In this document: positions 46,058 through 54,346 of the stretch, piece after piece
Layout of the letters: each line of letters opens with the position of its first letter
How positions within the stretch are numbered: position 1 is the first letter of the stretch
DNA from: Glutamicibacter mishrai
GTDB taxonomy: Bacteria > Actinomycetota > Actinomycetes > Actinomycetales > Micrococcaceae
Assembly (NCBI RefSeq): GCF_012221945.1
Contig: NZ_CP032549.1
Coordinates: 186,001-250,000 of the forward strand
Length of the DNA stretch: 64,000 nucleotides
Direction: 5' to 3'
Notes under the pieces: generated by a model
Told to the model about the DNA's origin: nothing
Database searches by the model: none
The model's input: the letters and a program-made list of their open reading frames with translations, nothing else
Program-made: the position numbers and the translations under genes

Positions 46058-48736
46058 TTAGTGGGCGGCCTCATGCCAGGTTCGGCCGATGCCCGGCTGG
46101 ACATCCAGCGGCACCAGCAGGTCAGCGGCATGACCCATTTCGCGGGTCACCAATTCCTGCACCTTCTCCAGCTCCCCGGCAGCGACTTCCAGAATCAATT
46201 CGTCATGGACCTGCAACAGCATCCGGGACTTGTACTGGCCTGCGGCCAAGCCCTCAGCGATCTTGAGCATGGCGACCTTGACCAGGTCCGCGGCCGACCC
46301 CTGAATCGGAGCATTCAGCGCAGCGCGTTCGGCGATATCGCGAAGCCGCCGATCCGAGCTATTGAGCTCCGGCAGGTAGCGGCGGCGGCCGAAGATGGTT
46401 TCGGTGTAGCCATCCTTGCGGGCCTGATCGACCACCGAGCGCAGGTAGGTGCGGACCGCACCGAAACGATCGAAGTAGTCCTTCATCAGCTTGCGGGCTT
46501 CGTCCACGCCGATCTTCAGCTGCTTGGACAGGCCGAAGCTGCTCAGTCCGTAGGCCAAGCCGTAGCTCATGGCCTTGACCTTGGAACGCATCTCCGAAGT
46601 AACCTCTTCCGGGGCCACGTTGAACACGCGCGAACCGACATAGCGGTGCAGGTCTTCGCCGTTCTGGTAGGCCTCGATCAGCCCTTCGTCTTCGGACAGG
46701 TGCGCCATGATGCGCATTTCGATCTGCGAGTAGTCCACGGTCAGCAGGGTTTCGTAGCCTTCGCCCACCATGAACACGTCGCGGATCCGGCGCCCCTCTT
46801 CGGACCGCACCGGAATGTTCTGCAGGTTCGGGTTCAAGCTGGAAAGCCGGCCAGTCGCCGCGACAGTCTGTGCGTAGGTCGTATGAATGCGACCGTCCGA
46901 GTGCGTGGCCTTGAGCAAGCCGTCCACCGTCTGGCGCAACTTGATGGCATCGCGGTACGCCATCAGGGCCACCAGGAAAGGATGCCCGGTCTTGACCAGA
47001 AGATCCTGCAATGACTCGGCATCGGTGGTGAAGCCGGTCTTGATCTTCTTGGTGCGCGGCAGATCCAATTCCTCGAACAGCACGACCTGCAGCTGCTTGG
47101 GGCTAGAAAGATTAACCTCGTGTCCGATCGCCGCGAACGCGTCGTTGGTCGCCTGATCCACTTGGGTGGTGAAGTGCGCGCGCAACTCGTTCAACCGGTC
47201 CACGTCCACTGCAACACCGGCGCGCTCCATCTCGAAGAGCACCGGAATCAGTGGAAGCTCCATTTGCGCGGCCAGCTCATCAGCATGCTTTTCGGCGAGC
47301 TTGGTAGCGAGGAAGGCGGAGAGATCGTGGATCGCCTGGGCCTGGGCCAATGTCGGCTCGGCTAGATCCGAGGTCAGCCCCAGATCCAGTTCGCCCTTTT
47401 TCGCCTCGTGCACGGGCACGGCGTACTTCAGGTGGTACTGCACCACATCCACCAGGTCGTGGCTGCGGCGATCCGGCTGGATCAGGTACGCGCTGATGAG
47501 CGTATCGTCCTTGATTCCGGCAACCGGCAGACCTCGTTCGATCAAGAGGTGCATCGCGGCTTTGGCATCGTGGAAGATCTTCGGCGCGTTCTCATCGGCC
47601 AGGAATCCGGCCAGCACGCTCTCGGTGGCTTCATCCAGTTCAGCCAATTCGAGCCAAGCAGCCTGTGCACCTTGGAAAAGCGCCAGCCCCACTGCTTCGC
47701 CGTCGACAACGGCCGGCTGCACGGCGATCGGCGCGCCCTTGCCCGCGTCGATAAAGCTCTGCAAGCCTTCGGCGTTGTCGGTGATTACGCGGGTGAAAGC
47801 CGCGACCTCAGGTGCCGCTTCCTCTTCCTGGGCAGCGAACAGGTCAAAGAGCCGCTTGCGCAGCGTATTGAACTCCAGCGCCTCAAAGAGGTTCTCGATT
47901 TCCTCGCGATTCGGCGCCTCAAGCTCCATCTCTTCCAGGGTCACCGGCAGCTCAAGATCGTGCTTGAGCTGGTTGAGGCGACGGTTGCGGGTCACGTTGT
48001 CCACGTGCTCGCGCAGGGATTCGCCGACCTTGCCCTTGATGGCATCGATATTTTCCAGGATGCCGGCCAGATCGCCGTAGAGGTTGATCCATTTGGCGGC
48101 CGTCTTCGGGCCAACGCCTGGCACACCGGGCAGGTTATCCGCGGTCTCGCCGACCAGTGCGGCCAAATCCGAGTAGCGTTCAGGCCGGACGAAGTATTTC
48201 GCTTCCACGGCCGCCGCATCCATCGGCGGAATGTCACTGATGCCCTTCTTCGGGTACAGCACCAGGGTCTTTTCGGTGATCAGCTGGAAGGCGTCGCGGT
48301 CGCCGGAAACCACCAGGACATCGAATCCCGCCTCTTCGCCCTTGGTGGCCAGCGTGGCGAGGATGTCATCAGCCTCGAAGCTTTCCAGGGTGATAGCAGG
48401 AATGTTCATCGCCTTCATGACTTCTTGGATGAGGTCGATCTGCCCGTAGAACTCTTCGGGGGTCTTGTTTCGACCGCCCTTGTACTCGGTGTACTCCAAC
48501 GAGCGGAAGGTCGGGGTGTCCAAGTCGAAGGCCACAGCCACGTGTGTAGGCTTCTGCTGTCGGATCATGGTCAGCAGCATCGATACAAAACCATGCACGG
48601 CGTTTGTGTGCTGTCCGGTGCTCGTTGCGAAGTTTTCCGCCGGCAACGCGTAGAACGCGCGGAACGCCATGGAGTGTCCGTCGATAATCAGCAGTCTCTT
48701 GTCCGACGAGGGTGTCGGTTTGGTAGTTTCGCTCAC
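46058..48736 (-). CDS. polA: DNA polymerase I
   Basis: This is the repair and Okazaki-fragment polymerase. The 892-residue protein has the 5'-3' flap nuclease (LLIIDGHSMAFRAFYALP, VVSGDRDAFQLI, GVPGVGPKTAAKW), a degenerate 3'-5' exonuclease domain and a family A polymerase with SLNPNLQNIPVRSEEGR, LLTVDYSQIEMRIMAHLS, the O helix RSKVKAMSYGLAYGLS and QVHDELILEV. The upstream frame offers ATGs at 48757 and 48772, but the GTG at 48736 has a TAGGCT box 7 bases upstream and leaves the divergent thioesterase gene free. I therefore chose it. Confidence 0.95.
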   Translation of the reverse strand: MSETTKPTPSSDKRLLIIDGHSMAFRAFYALPAENFATSTGQHTNAVHGFVSMLLTMIRQQKPTHVAVAFDLDTPTFRSLEYTEYKGGRNKTPEEFYGQIDLIQEVMKAMNIPAITLESFEADDILATLATKGEEAGFDVLVVSGDRDAFQLITEKTLVLYPKKGISDIPPMDAAAVEAKYFVRPERYSDLAALVGETADNLPGVPGVGPKTAAKWINLYGDLAGILENIDAIKGKVGESLREHVDNVTRNRRLNQLKHDLELPVTLEEMELEAPNREEIENLFEALEFNTLRKRLFDLFAAQEEEAAPEVAAFTRVITDNAEGLQSFIDAGKGAPIAVQPAVVDGEAVGLALFQGAQAAWLELAELDEATESVLAGFLADENAPKIFHDAKAAMHLLIERGLPVAGIKDDTLISAYLIQPDRRSHDLVDVVQYHLKYAVPVHEAKKGELDLGLTSDLAEPTLAQAQAIHDLSAFLATKLAEKHADELAAQMELPLIPVLFEMERAGVAVDVDRLNELRAHFTTQVDQATNDAFAAIGHEVNLSSPKQLQVVLFEELDLPRTKKIKTGFTTDAESLQDLLVKTGHPFLVALMAYRDAIKLRQTVDGLLKATHSDGRIHTTYAQTVAATGRLSSLNPNLQNIPVRSEEGRRIRDVFMVGEGYETLLTVDYSQIEMRIMAHLSEDEGLIEAYQNGEDLHRYVGSRVFNVAPEEVTSEMRSKVKAMSYGLAYGLSSFGLSKQLKIGVDEARKLMKDYFDRFGAVRTYLRSVVDQARKDGYTETIFGRRRYLPELNSSDRRLRDIAERAALNAPIQGSAADLVKVAMLKIAEGLAAGQYKSRMLLQVHDELILEVAAGELEKVQELVTREMGHAADLLVPLDVQPGIGRTWHEAAH

Positions 48737-48743
48737 ACCTGAA

Positions 48744-48749
48744 AGCCTA
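48744..48749 (-). promoter_or_regulatory. -10 box of polA (leaderless)
   Basis: TAGGCT is 7 bases before the GTG at 48736. It argues for that start codon over the upstream ATGs, which would lie on or before the promoter. Confidence 0.4.
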
Positions 48750-48755
48750 GTTGCC

Positions 48756-49241
48756 ATGAACGACAATTTCACTACTCAACCCACGCAATCTTCGGCACAT
48801 CCCTTCGCCGATCAGCTGTCCCGGCACGGCATCCCGGAGACCATGTGGCCTTATCTCACCCAGAACGGCGTTGGCGAGCTGGTGGAGAAATTGCAGATCG
48901 TCTTCACCGAGTTCAGCACGCAGCGGCTTTGCGCGACCATGCCGGTGGCGGGAAACACCCAGGTCTACGGCATTCTGCACGGCGGCGCCTCGGCTGCATT
49001 GGCCGAGACGCTGGGCTCCATGGCCGCTGCCCTGCACGGGGCGGGAACCTCGCAACCGGTGGGCGTGGATTTGAACATCACCCACCACAAGGCCGGCCGA
49101 TCTGGAATGGTGACGGCCCAGTGCACCCCGATCCACCTGGGTGCCCGCAGCACCAGCCACGAGATCATTATCAGCAACGACGCCGGCCAGCGGCTGGCCA
49201 CCGCGCGGATCACTAATATGCTCTTGCCGCTGGAGCGCTAG
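48756..49241 (+). CDS. PaaI-family hotdog thioesterase
   Basis: A 161-residue hotdog-fold protein with the catalytic signature VYGILHGGASAALAETLGSMAA and VGVDLNITHHKAG. These are found in acyl-CoA thioesterases of the PaaI group, including DHNA-CoA hydrolases of menaquinone synthesis. The substrate is therefore a guess between phenylacetyl-CoA-type and 1,4-dihydroxy-2-naphthoyl-CoA. The ATG is 19 bases from the polA start on the opposite strand; a TAGTTT at 48724 could be its -10, with GAAAG as a weak ribosome site. Confidence 0.85.
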   Translation: MNDNFTTQPTQSSAHPFADQLSRHGIPETMWPYLTQNGVGELVEKLQIVFTEFSTQRLCATMPVAGNTQVYGILHGGASAALAETLGSMAAALHGAGTSQPVGVDLNITHHKAGRSGMVTAQCTPIHLGARSTSHEIIISNDAGQRLATARITNMLLPLER

Positions 49242-49260
49242 CCCTAAAGCAGGGGGGTGC

Positions 49261-49806
49261 TCAGCCGACCGAGTAGCGCGTGATGAAGGTATCGTCGCCA
49301 AGGCCGGTGATTTCCAGCGATGACAGCTGCGCGCTGATGCCTCGGCCAAAAATGCTGGTTCCCTCGCCCAGCACCACCGGAACGGTCACGATGAGCACTT
49401 CATCGAGCAGGTTAGCCTGTACGAATCCCCCGGCTACATCAGCACCGCCGGCGATCCACACATCCCCGGCGCCCGCGCTGCGTGCAATATCCTGGCTCCA
49501 GAATCCGATTTCGCCGCGGATGAAGGTCAAGTCGGTCTGGGGCAAGGTCGGCAGCTCGTGATGAGTGAAAACCCACACGGGCTTGTTGCCGAACATCCAC
49601 TGCATGCGCCCTTCGGCGACTTCACGGGCGATATCGGCGTAAGTTTTGCCTCCGATCACGACCGCTCCGACCTTCTCGAAGAACTGGTCGAAATGTTCTT
49701 TCACACCGGGTTGCTGGGCGAACGTGGTGAACCAATGCGCCCCTTTGTTGCCGTCGGCGATAAAACCGTCAACGGAGGCACCCACGTAGTACTTGAAGCT
49801 TGTCAT
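49261..49806 (-). CDS. Dihydrofolate reductase-like protein (RibD C-terminal family)
   Basis: A 181-residue protein with the RibD-C/DHFR fold: YYVGASVDGFIADGNKG at the N-terminus, VVIGGKTYADIA, and DVWIAGGADVAGGFVQANLLDEV with the NADPH-binding glycines. These stand-alone proteins (YyaP/YwjB type) are NADPH-dependent reductases of unknown substrate; it is not expected to be the main dihydrofolate reductase. TAGACT lies 6 bases before the ATG, and the GGAG between is too near for normal initiation. Confidence 0.85.
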   Translation of the reverse strand: MTSFKYYVGASVDGFIADGNKGAHWFTTFAQQPGVKEHFDQFFEKVGAVVIGGKTYADIAREVAEGRMQWMFGNKPVWVFTHHELPTLPQTDLTFIRGEIGFWSQDIARSAGAGDVWIAGGADVAGGFVQANLLDEVLIVTVPVVLGEGTSIFGRGISAQLSSLEITGLGDDTFITRYSVG

Positions 49807-49812
49807 GGCTCC

Positions 49813-49818
49813 AGTCTA
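49813..49818 (-). promoter_or_regulatory. -10 box of the DHFR-like gene (leaderless)
   Basis: TAGACT is 6 bases before the ATG at 49806. Confidence 0.4.
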
Positions 49819-49892
49819 GGGGTGCCTCCGTTGAAGGCAATATTAAGTCCTTTGCACCTGCCAGATCCTGGTTTCCCGGGATCTTCTTGGCG

Positions 49893-50141
49893 CTAGTGGC
49901 TTGAGGAGAAGCCCAAGATCGCTTCGCTCAGCTGCGGCACGATCAGCACGACGCCGAAGGCGACGATCGATCCGGCAACTGTGAAGCAGGCGTAGGCTCC
50001 GGTCTTGCTCAGGCTGGTGCTCTTGCCGTCGTCCTTGGCGACAGCAAGCAGGCGCACGCCGAATGAATATGCAGCGACGATCAGCATTGCCGAAATCCAC
50101 GTGACAATGGCAACGATCCCAAAGGCGGCCCAGTCGATCAT
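49893..50141 (-). CDS. Small membrane protein co-translated with pit
   Basis: An 82-residue product with two hydrophobic helices (about residues 5-30 and 48-70), joined by a short basic loop (AKDDGKSTSLSKTG). Its ATG overlaps the pit stop in ATGA, so it is almost certainly made with the transporter and may be an accessory subunit. No family recognised. Confidence 0.72.
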   Translation of the reverse strand: MIDWAAFGIVAIVTWISAMLIVAAYSFGVRLLAVAKDDGKSTSLSKTGAYACFTVAGSIVAFGVVLIVPQLSEAILGFSSSH

Positions 50142-51370
50142 GAGTTATCAGCTTCCTTCTGCGCTGCAGCGAGCTTGGCCTGCTGCGCTTCGGCTTTTGC
50201 CTTGGCCCGACGCTGCTTCTTGGTCAAGATGTTGACCGCTGCGCCGGAGTTGTCGATGTCGGACATGGTGGCTTCTGCGCCGTGTGGCTGCTTGCGCGAG
50301 GCGAACCAGATCGTCAGCATGGCAGCAACGCCCAGAACGGCGACGATCATCACGCCGACGTTGCCCAGGTGGGTGATCCAGGCAGCCACGCCACCGACGA
50401 TCGCGGCGGCCGGCAAGGTGAAGAGCCAGCCCAGGGCGATGCGCCCGGCGGTCCCCCAGCGGACTTCGCCGCCCTTGCGGCCCAGTCCCGAACCGATCAC
50501 CGAACCGGAAGCGACCTGGGTGGTCGACAGCGCGAAGCCCAGGTGGGAGGAGGCCAGGATCGCCGAGGCGGTGGAGACCTCCGCGGCGAAGCCCTGTGCA
50601 GGCTTCACATCGGTCAGGCCCGAACCCATGGTCTGGATGATGCGCCAGCCACCGGTGTAGGTACCCAGTGCGATGGCAAAAGCACAGGCGGCAACAACCC
50701 ACAGGTGCACGCCGGAGTCGGAATCCTGCAGCCCCGATGCGACCAGGGTCAGCGTGATGATGCCCATGGTCTTCTGCGCGTCATTGGTGCCGTGAGACAG
50801 CGCAACGAGCGAGGAGGAGAAAATCTGGCCGTAGCGGAAGCCGCCGCGTTTCGGCGAGGCGCCGCTTTGGCGCTTGGTGATGGCGTAGGCCAGCTTGGTG
50901 CTCAGATATGCGGAGACGCCGGCGATCACCGGCGCGCAGATCGCCGGCAGCAAGACCTTGGAAAGCAGAACACCGTAGTTCACCGAAGCGAAGCCGGCAC
51001 CGACAATAGCGGCACCGACAAGACCGCCGAAGAGCGCGTGCGAGGAGCTGGAAGGAAGTCCCAGCAGCCAGGTCAGCAGATTCCAGATCACAGCGCCCAT
51101 GAGGCCGGCAAAGATCATGGCCGGGCCGATGGCTACGCCGGTGGATGGGTCTTCGTTGATGATGCCGCCAGAGATGGTCTTCGCTACCTCGGTCGAGAGG
51201 AAAGCGCCGACGAGGTTCAGAATTGCGGCGAGGGCAACTGCCTTCTTAGGGGTGATTGCACCGGTTGCGATCGGGGTGGCCATCGCATTGGCCGTGTCAT
51301 GAAAACCGTTGGTGAAGTCGAAAAACAACGCCAAGGCGATGACCAGGACGACGATCAGCGTCAAATCCAT
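50138..51370 (-). CDS. pit: Low-affinity inorganic phosphate transporter, PiT family
   Basis: A 410-residue transporter with both inverted PiT signatures, FTNGFHDTANAMATPIATGA near residue 19 and ALSHGTNDAQKTMGIITL near residue 200, and about ten membrane helices. It imports phosphate with protons as a metal-phosphate complex. The C-terminal tail is unusual: about 30 lysine-, alanine- and glutamine-rich residues (ILTKKQRRAKAKAEAQQ) likely to form a cytosolic helix. No phoU-like gene is adjacent; a small membrane protein follows in overlap. Confidence 0.94.
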   Translation of the reverse strand: MDLTLIVVLVIALALFFDFTNGFHDTANAMATPIATGAITPKKAVALAAILNLVGAFLSTEVAKTISGGIINEDPSTGVAIGPAMIFAGLMGAVIWNLLTWLLGLPSSSSHALFGGLVGAAIVGAGFASVNYGVLLSKVLLPAICAPVIAGVSAYLSTKLAYAITKRQSGASPKRGGFRYGQIFSSSLVALSHGTNDAQKTMGIITLTLVASGLQDSDSGVHLWVVAACAFAIALGTYTGGWRIIQTMGSGLTDVKPAQGFAAEVSTASAILASSHLGFALSTTQVASGSVIGSGLGRKGGEVRWGTAGRIALGWLFTLPAAAIVGGVAAWITHLGNVGVMIVAVLGVAAMLTIWFASRKQPHGAEATMSDIDNSGAAVNILTKKQRRAKAKAEAQQAKLAAAQKEADNS

Positions 51371-51478
51371 TTAGTACCAGCCTGAGGGGTCGAACGGCAA
51401 GGGGAAGTGTGCGGGCTTCGAATAAGTTCCCCTGCGGAAGTCAGTGTCATGCAGGACTTGGTTCCAAGCGCAGTTTCA

Positions 51479-51506
51479 ATCTTAGGCGTACTGAGCGGTT
51501 CGTCAA
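51479..51506 (-). promoter_or_regulatory. Candidate sigma-70-type promoter of pit
   Basis: On the minus strand TTGACG (-35) and TAAGAT (-10) are 16 bases apart, about 108 bases before the pit ATG. The rest of the 303-base gap between pit and the ANTAR gene (51371-51673) holds only this and the terminator at 51609-51643. Confidence 0.35.
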
Positions 51507-51608
51507 TCTAGGCAGTCAACTAACAACTGGCTAATTTCGGATTAACTTTGAACTTTCAGCAGGCCTAACGCTCAATGGCCGATGCCCCACACTGCGTGGA
51601 CATGAAAA

Positions 51609-51643
51609 ATGTGCGTCAAAACACAAGGTGTCTTAACGCACAT
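51609..51643 (-). terminator. Rho-independent terminator of the ANTAR regulator gene
   Basis: On the minus strand a continuous 16-pair stem (ATGTGCGT/ACGCACAT plus an inner 8 pairs with G-U wobbles), a 3-base loop and a TTTTT tail lie 30 bases after the stop codon. Confidence 0.88.
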
Positions 51644-51673
51644 CTTCATCGACGGCCTATGAGCTGCAGGCGC

Positions 51674-52291
51674 CTACTTGACCTGGTCGACCACGGTTTC
51701 CGCTACCTGGCGCATGCTCAGGCGGCGATCCATGGAGGTCTTCTGGATCCAGCGGAAGGCTTCCGGCTCGGTCAAGCCCATCTTGGTGATCAGCAGGCTC
51801 TTGGCGCGATCAACCAATTTGCGGGTCTCGAACTGCTCGGCGAGGTTGCTGACTTCTTCTTCCAGCGCGCGCAGCTCGTCATTGCGTGAAATGGCGATCT
51901 CGATGGCCGGAGTCAGATCGGCCGGGGTGAATGGCTTCACCACGTAGGCCATGGCGCCGGCTTCGCGAGCGCGCTCCACCAGTTCCTTCTGGCTGAAGGC
52001 GGTCAACAGCACGACCGGGGCGATCTTCTCCTTGACGATTGCCTCGGCGGCGGTAATGCCATCCATGACCGGCATCTTCACGTCCATGAGCACCAGGTCC
52101 GGCTTCAGCTCCCGAGCCTTGTCCAATGCGCTCTGCCCGTTATCGGCCTCGGCGACAACCTCGTAGCCTTCGGAGCGAAGGATTTCGACGATATCCAGGC
52201 GGATAAGAGTTTCGTCCTCGGCAACGAGAACACGACGCGGTGTGGACTGCACCTCGGATGGAATTCGGGTGATTTCGGGTAGTTCGCTCAT
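51674..52291 (-). CDS. Response regulator with ANTAR RNA-binding output domain (PdtaR-like)
   Basis: A 205-residue two-domain regulator. The receiver domain has the acidic pocket (VLVAEDETLI), phospho-acceptor D70 (LVLMDVKMPVMDG) and K119 (YVVKPF). The C-terminal ANTAR domain (LVDRAKSLLITKMGLTEPEAFRWIQKTSM) binds paired RNA hairpins to prevent termination. It is a likely orthologue of mycobacterial PdtaR (Rv1626), whose kinase PdtaS is encoded elsewhere; no kinase is adjacent here. GGAGG precedes the ATG. Confidence 0.93.
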   Translation of the reverse strand: MSELPEITRIPSEVQSTPRRVLVAEDETLIRLDIVEILRSEGYEVVAEADNGQSALDKARELKPDLVLMDVKMPVMDGITAAEAIVKEKIAPVVLLTAFSQKELVERAREAGAMAYVVKPFTPADLTPAIEIAISRNDELRALEEEVSNLAEQFETRKLVDRAKSLLITKMGLTEPEAFRWIQKTSMDRRLSMRQVAETVVDQVK

Positions 52292-52479
52292 TGGCGCCTT
52301 CCTCCATGGTCAAAAATCCTGTCCGTGCGCTGGACAGCAGATAGATGGTTTCCGATAGCGAAGCCACGTTGCCTCGGTTTCACATATAAGCCTACTTGCA
52401 TGTACTCTAGTTCAGGCGAAGACGCGAGGATCCTGATTAGGAAATCTGGAAAACCTCTAGTAAAGTAGTCAAAGTGCCA

Positions 52480-52561
52480 GCCCAAGTGGCGGAATCGGTA
52501 GACGCGCCGCACTCAAAATGCGGTATCGAAAGATGTGTGGGTTCGAGTCCCACCTTGGGCA
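52480..52561 (+). tRNA. tRNA-Leu, anticodon CAA
   Basis: An 82-base cloverleaf with a long variable arm, as expected for leucine tRNA. The acceptor stem GCCCAAG pairs with CTTGGGC, the anticodon loop is CTCAAAA between CCGCA and TGCGG (anticodon CAA, reading UUG), and the T-loop is GTTCGAGTCC with its stem GTGGG/CCCAC. CCA is not encoded. A TAAAGT box at 52461-52466 may be the -10. Confidence 0.97.
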
Positions 52562-52569
52562 CAATATAG

Positions 52570-52611
52570 AAACCGCTGGACCGAAGATTTTTTCTGGTCC
52601 AGCGGTTTTTT
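52570..52611 (+). terminator. Terminator of tRNA-Leu
   Basis: Perfect 13-base arms (AAACCGCTGGACC and its complement) around a 13-base loop, ending in six Ts, begin 9 bases after the tRNA. The loop itself holds another six Ts. Confidence 0.92.
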
Positions 52612-52675
52612 CATGCCCGGAATCAGCATGGCTGTGACCGAGTTCACAGCAACGGCCTTTTGCCCCCAGTGCACA

Positions 52676-52723
52676 AAAAGTTCCGCTGCCCGACACCAGA
52701 TGGTGTTGAACAGCGGAACTTTT
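52676..52723 (-). terminator. Terminator downstream of pyk
   Basis: 13-base arms AAAAGTTCCGCTG / CAGCGGAACTTTT with an inner CGACACC/GGTGTTG stem lie 26 bases after the pyk stop. The minus-strand side ends in a run of five Ts. It could also act on the plus strand. Confidence 0.85.
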
Positions 52724-52748
52724 AAGGTATCAGCGTAATAGCCGAATG

Positions 52749-54260
52749 TTACAGGGACTCAGGAGTCGAAACATTCTCCGCTGCCCATGGGCCGACCTTT
52801 TCACGGGCAGGCATTGGCTTGCCGTCAACCAGCTGGCCTGCGTCGGCCAGATCGCCGATCTTGTGCACGCGCAGCGAGTTGGTGGAACCGGCCTGTCCTG
52901 GAGGGGAACCGGCAGCGATGCACACCAGGTCGTTGATGTCGGCCAGGCCTTCGGAGAGCAGAGCCTCGTCCACCTGGGCGGTCATCTTATCGGTGTGGTC
53001 CGCGTAAGCCACCAGGCGAGCCTGGATGCCCCACATCAGGGTCATGATGTTGTAGGTCTGCTGCAGCGGGGTGAAGGCCAGTACCGGCTTCTTCGGGCGC
53101 AAGCGCGAAAGACGTCGAGCCGAGTCGCCGGACTGGGTGAAGGCCACAATGTACTTTGCATCCAGCTGATCGGAGATCTCCACAGCGGCACGGGTGATCG
53201 CGCCACCGCGGGTCTTAGGCGCCGAGCCCAGACGCGGGATGCGGTCCAGGCCGTGCTCCTCGGTGGAGGAGATGATGCGGGACATGGTCTCCACGGTCTC
53301 CACCGGGTAGGAACCCACCGAGGTCTCCCCCGACAGCATGACCGCGTCGGCGCCATCAAGCACGGCGTTGGCGCAGTCCGAGGCTTCAGCGCGGGTCGGA
53401 GTTGGCGACTCGATCATCGATTCGAGCACCTGGGTGGCGACGATGACCGGCTTGGCCCAGCGGCGGGCCAGCTCAACGGCGCGCTTCTGCACCACAGGAA
53501 CTTCTTCCAGCGGCAATTCGACGCCGAGGTCGCCACGGGCCACCATGATGGCGTCGAAGGCGTCGACGATCTCCTCGAGCGCAGCTACTGCCTGCGGCTT
53601 CTCGATCTTGGCGATCACTGGGACGCGACGGCCTTCTTCGTCCATGATCTCGTGCACGCGCGAAATGTCTTCGGCGTTGCGCACGAAGGACAGGGCGACC
53701 ATATCGATGCCGGCACGCAGTGCCCAGCGCAGATCGTCCTCGTCCTTTTCGCTCAACGCAGGAACGTTCACAGCCACGCCTGGCAGGTTGATGCCCTTGT
53801 TATTGGACACCTCGCCGCCGACGACGACCTCGGAGTGAACCGAAGTGGCGTCGACCGAAACGGCCTTGAGCTTGACCTTGCCGTCGTTGACCAGCAGGAA
53901 GTCCCCTGGCTTGACGTCGTTAGGCAGGCCCTTGAAGGTGGTCGAGCACAGGTTGCGAGTGCCCTCGACGTCGTCGATGGTGATGGTGAATTCTTCGCCG
54001 GCTTCAAGGATGTACTTGGCGTTGTCCTTGAAGCGGCCCAAGCGGATCTTCGGACCCTGCAGGTCGGCGAAAATACCTACCGCACGGCCGATCTCTGCTG
54101 CCGCGTTGCGCACATTCGCCAAGGATTGTGCGTGCATGGAGTGGTCTCCATGGCTCATGTTCAAACGGGCTACGTCTACGCCCGCCTTTAGTACCGCTAC
54201 AGTGTTTTCATAGCTCGCCAGGGCTGGACCCCAGGTTGCCACAATCTTTGCGCGTCTCAT
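52749..54260 (-). CDS. pyk: Pyruvate kinase
   Basis: This enzyme makes pyruvate and ATP from phosphoenolpyruvate. The 503-residue product starts at the ATG at 54260 with MRRAKIVATWGPALASYEN; the frame extends further but without support. It shows ARLNMSHGDHSMH, FADLQGPKIRLG, the active-site IAKIEKPQAV and IMVARGDLGVELPLEEVP, KPVIVATQVLESMI and DAVMLSGETSVGSYPVE. A slightly extended C-terminus is present. It lies downstream of gltBD, separated by a hairpin. Confidence 0.97.
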   Translation of the reverse strand: MRRAKIVATWGPALASYENTVAVLKAGVDVARLNMSHGDHSMHAQSLANVRNAAAEIGRAVGIFADLQGPKIRLGRFKDNAKYILEAGEEFTITIDDVEGTRNLCSTTFKGLPNDVKPGDFLLVNDGKVKLKAVSVDATSVHSEVVVGGEVSNNKGINLPGVAVNVPALSEKDEDDLRWALRAGIDMVALSFVRNAEDISRVHEIMDEEGRRVPVIAKIEKPQAVAALEEIVDAFDAIMVARGDLGVELPLEEVPVVQKRAVELARRWAKPVIVATQVLESMIESPTPTRAEASDCANAVLDGADAVMLSGETSVGSYPVETVETMSRIISSTEEHGLDRIPRLGSAPKTRGGAITRAAVEISDQLDAKYIVAFTQSGDSARRLSRLRPKKPVLAFTPLQQTYNIMTLMWGIQARLVAYADHTDKMTAQVDEALLSEGLADINDLVCIAAGSPPGQAGSTNSLRVHKIGDLADAGQLVDGKPMPAREKVGPWAAENVSTPESL

Positions 54261-54297
54261 TCCGTCAGCCAAATGCCTTTCATGTTCACACAGGCAA

Positions 54298-54332
54298 AAT
54301 GCGGCCCACCCGGGATCCGGGTGTGCCGCATT
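54298..54332 (-). terminator. Terminator downstream of gltBD
   Basis: Two 16-base arms (AATGCGGC then CACCCGG, and complements) with one internal mismatch and a 3-4 base loop lie 15 bases after the gltD stop, before pyk. Confidence 0.72.
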
Positions 54333-54346
54333 CAAGCCTATGACAC

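Noticed and set aside
48757..48772. Upstream ATG starts for polA
   Set aside because: They would overlap the divergent thioesterase start and precede the TAGGCT promoter element; the GTG at 48736 explains the context better.
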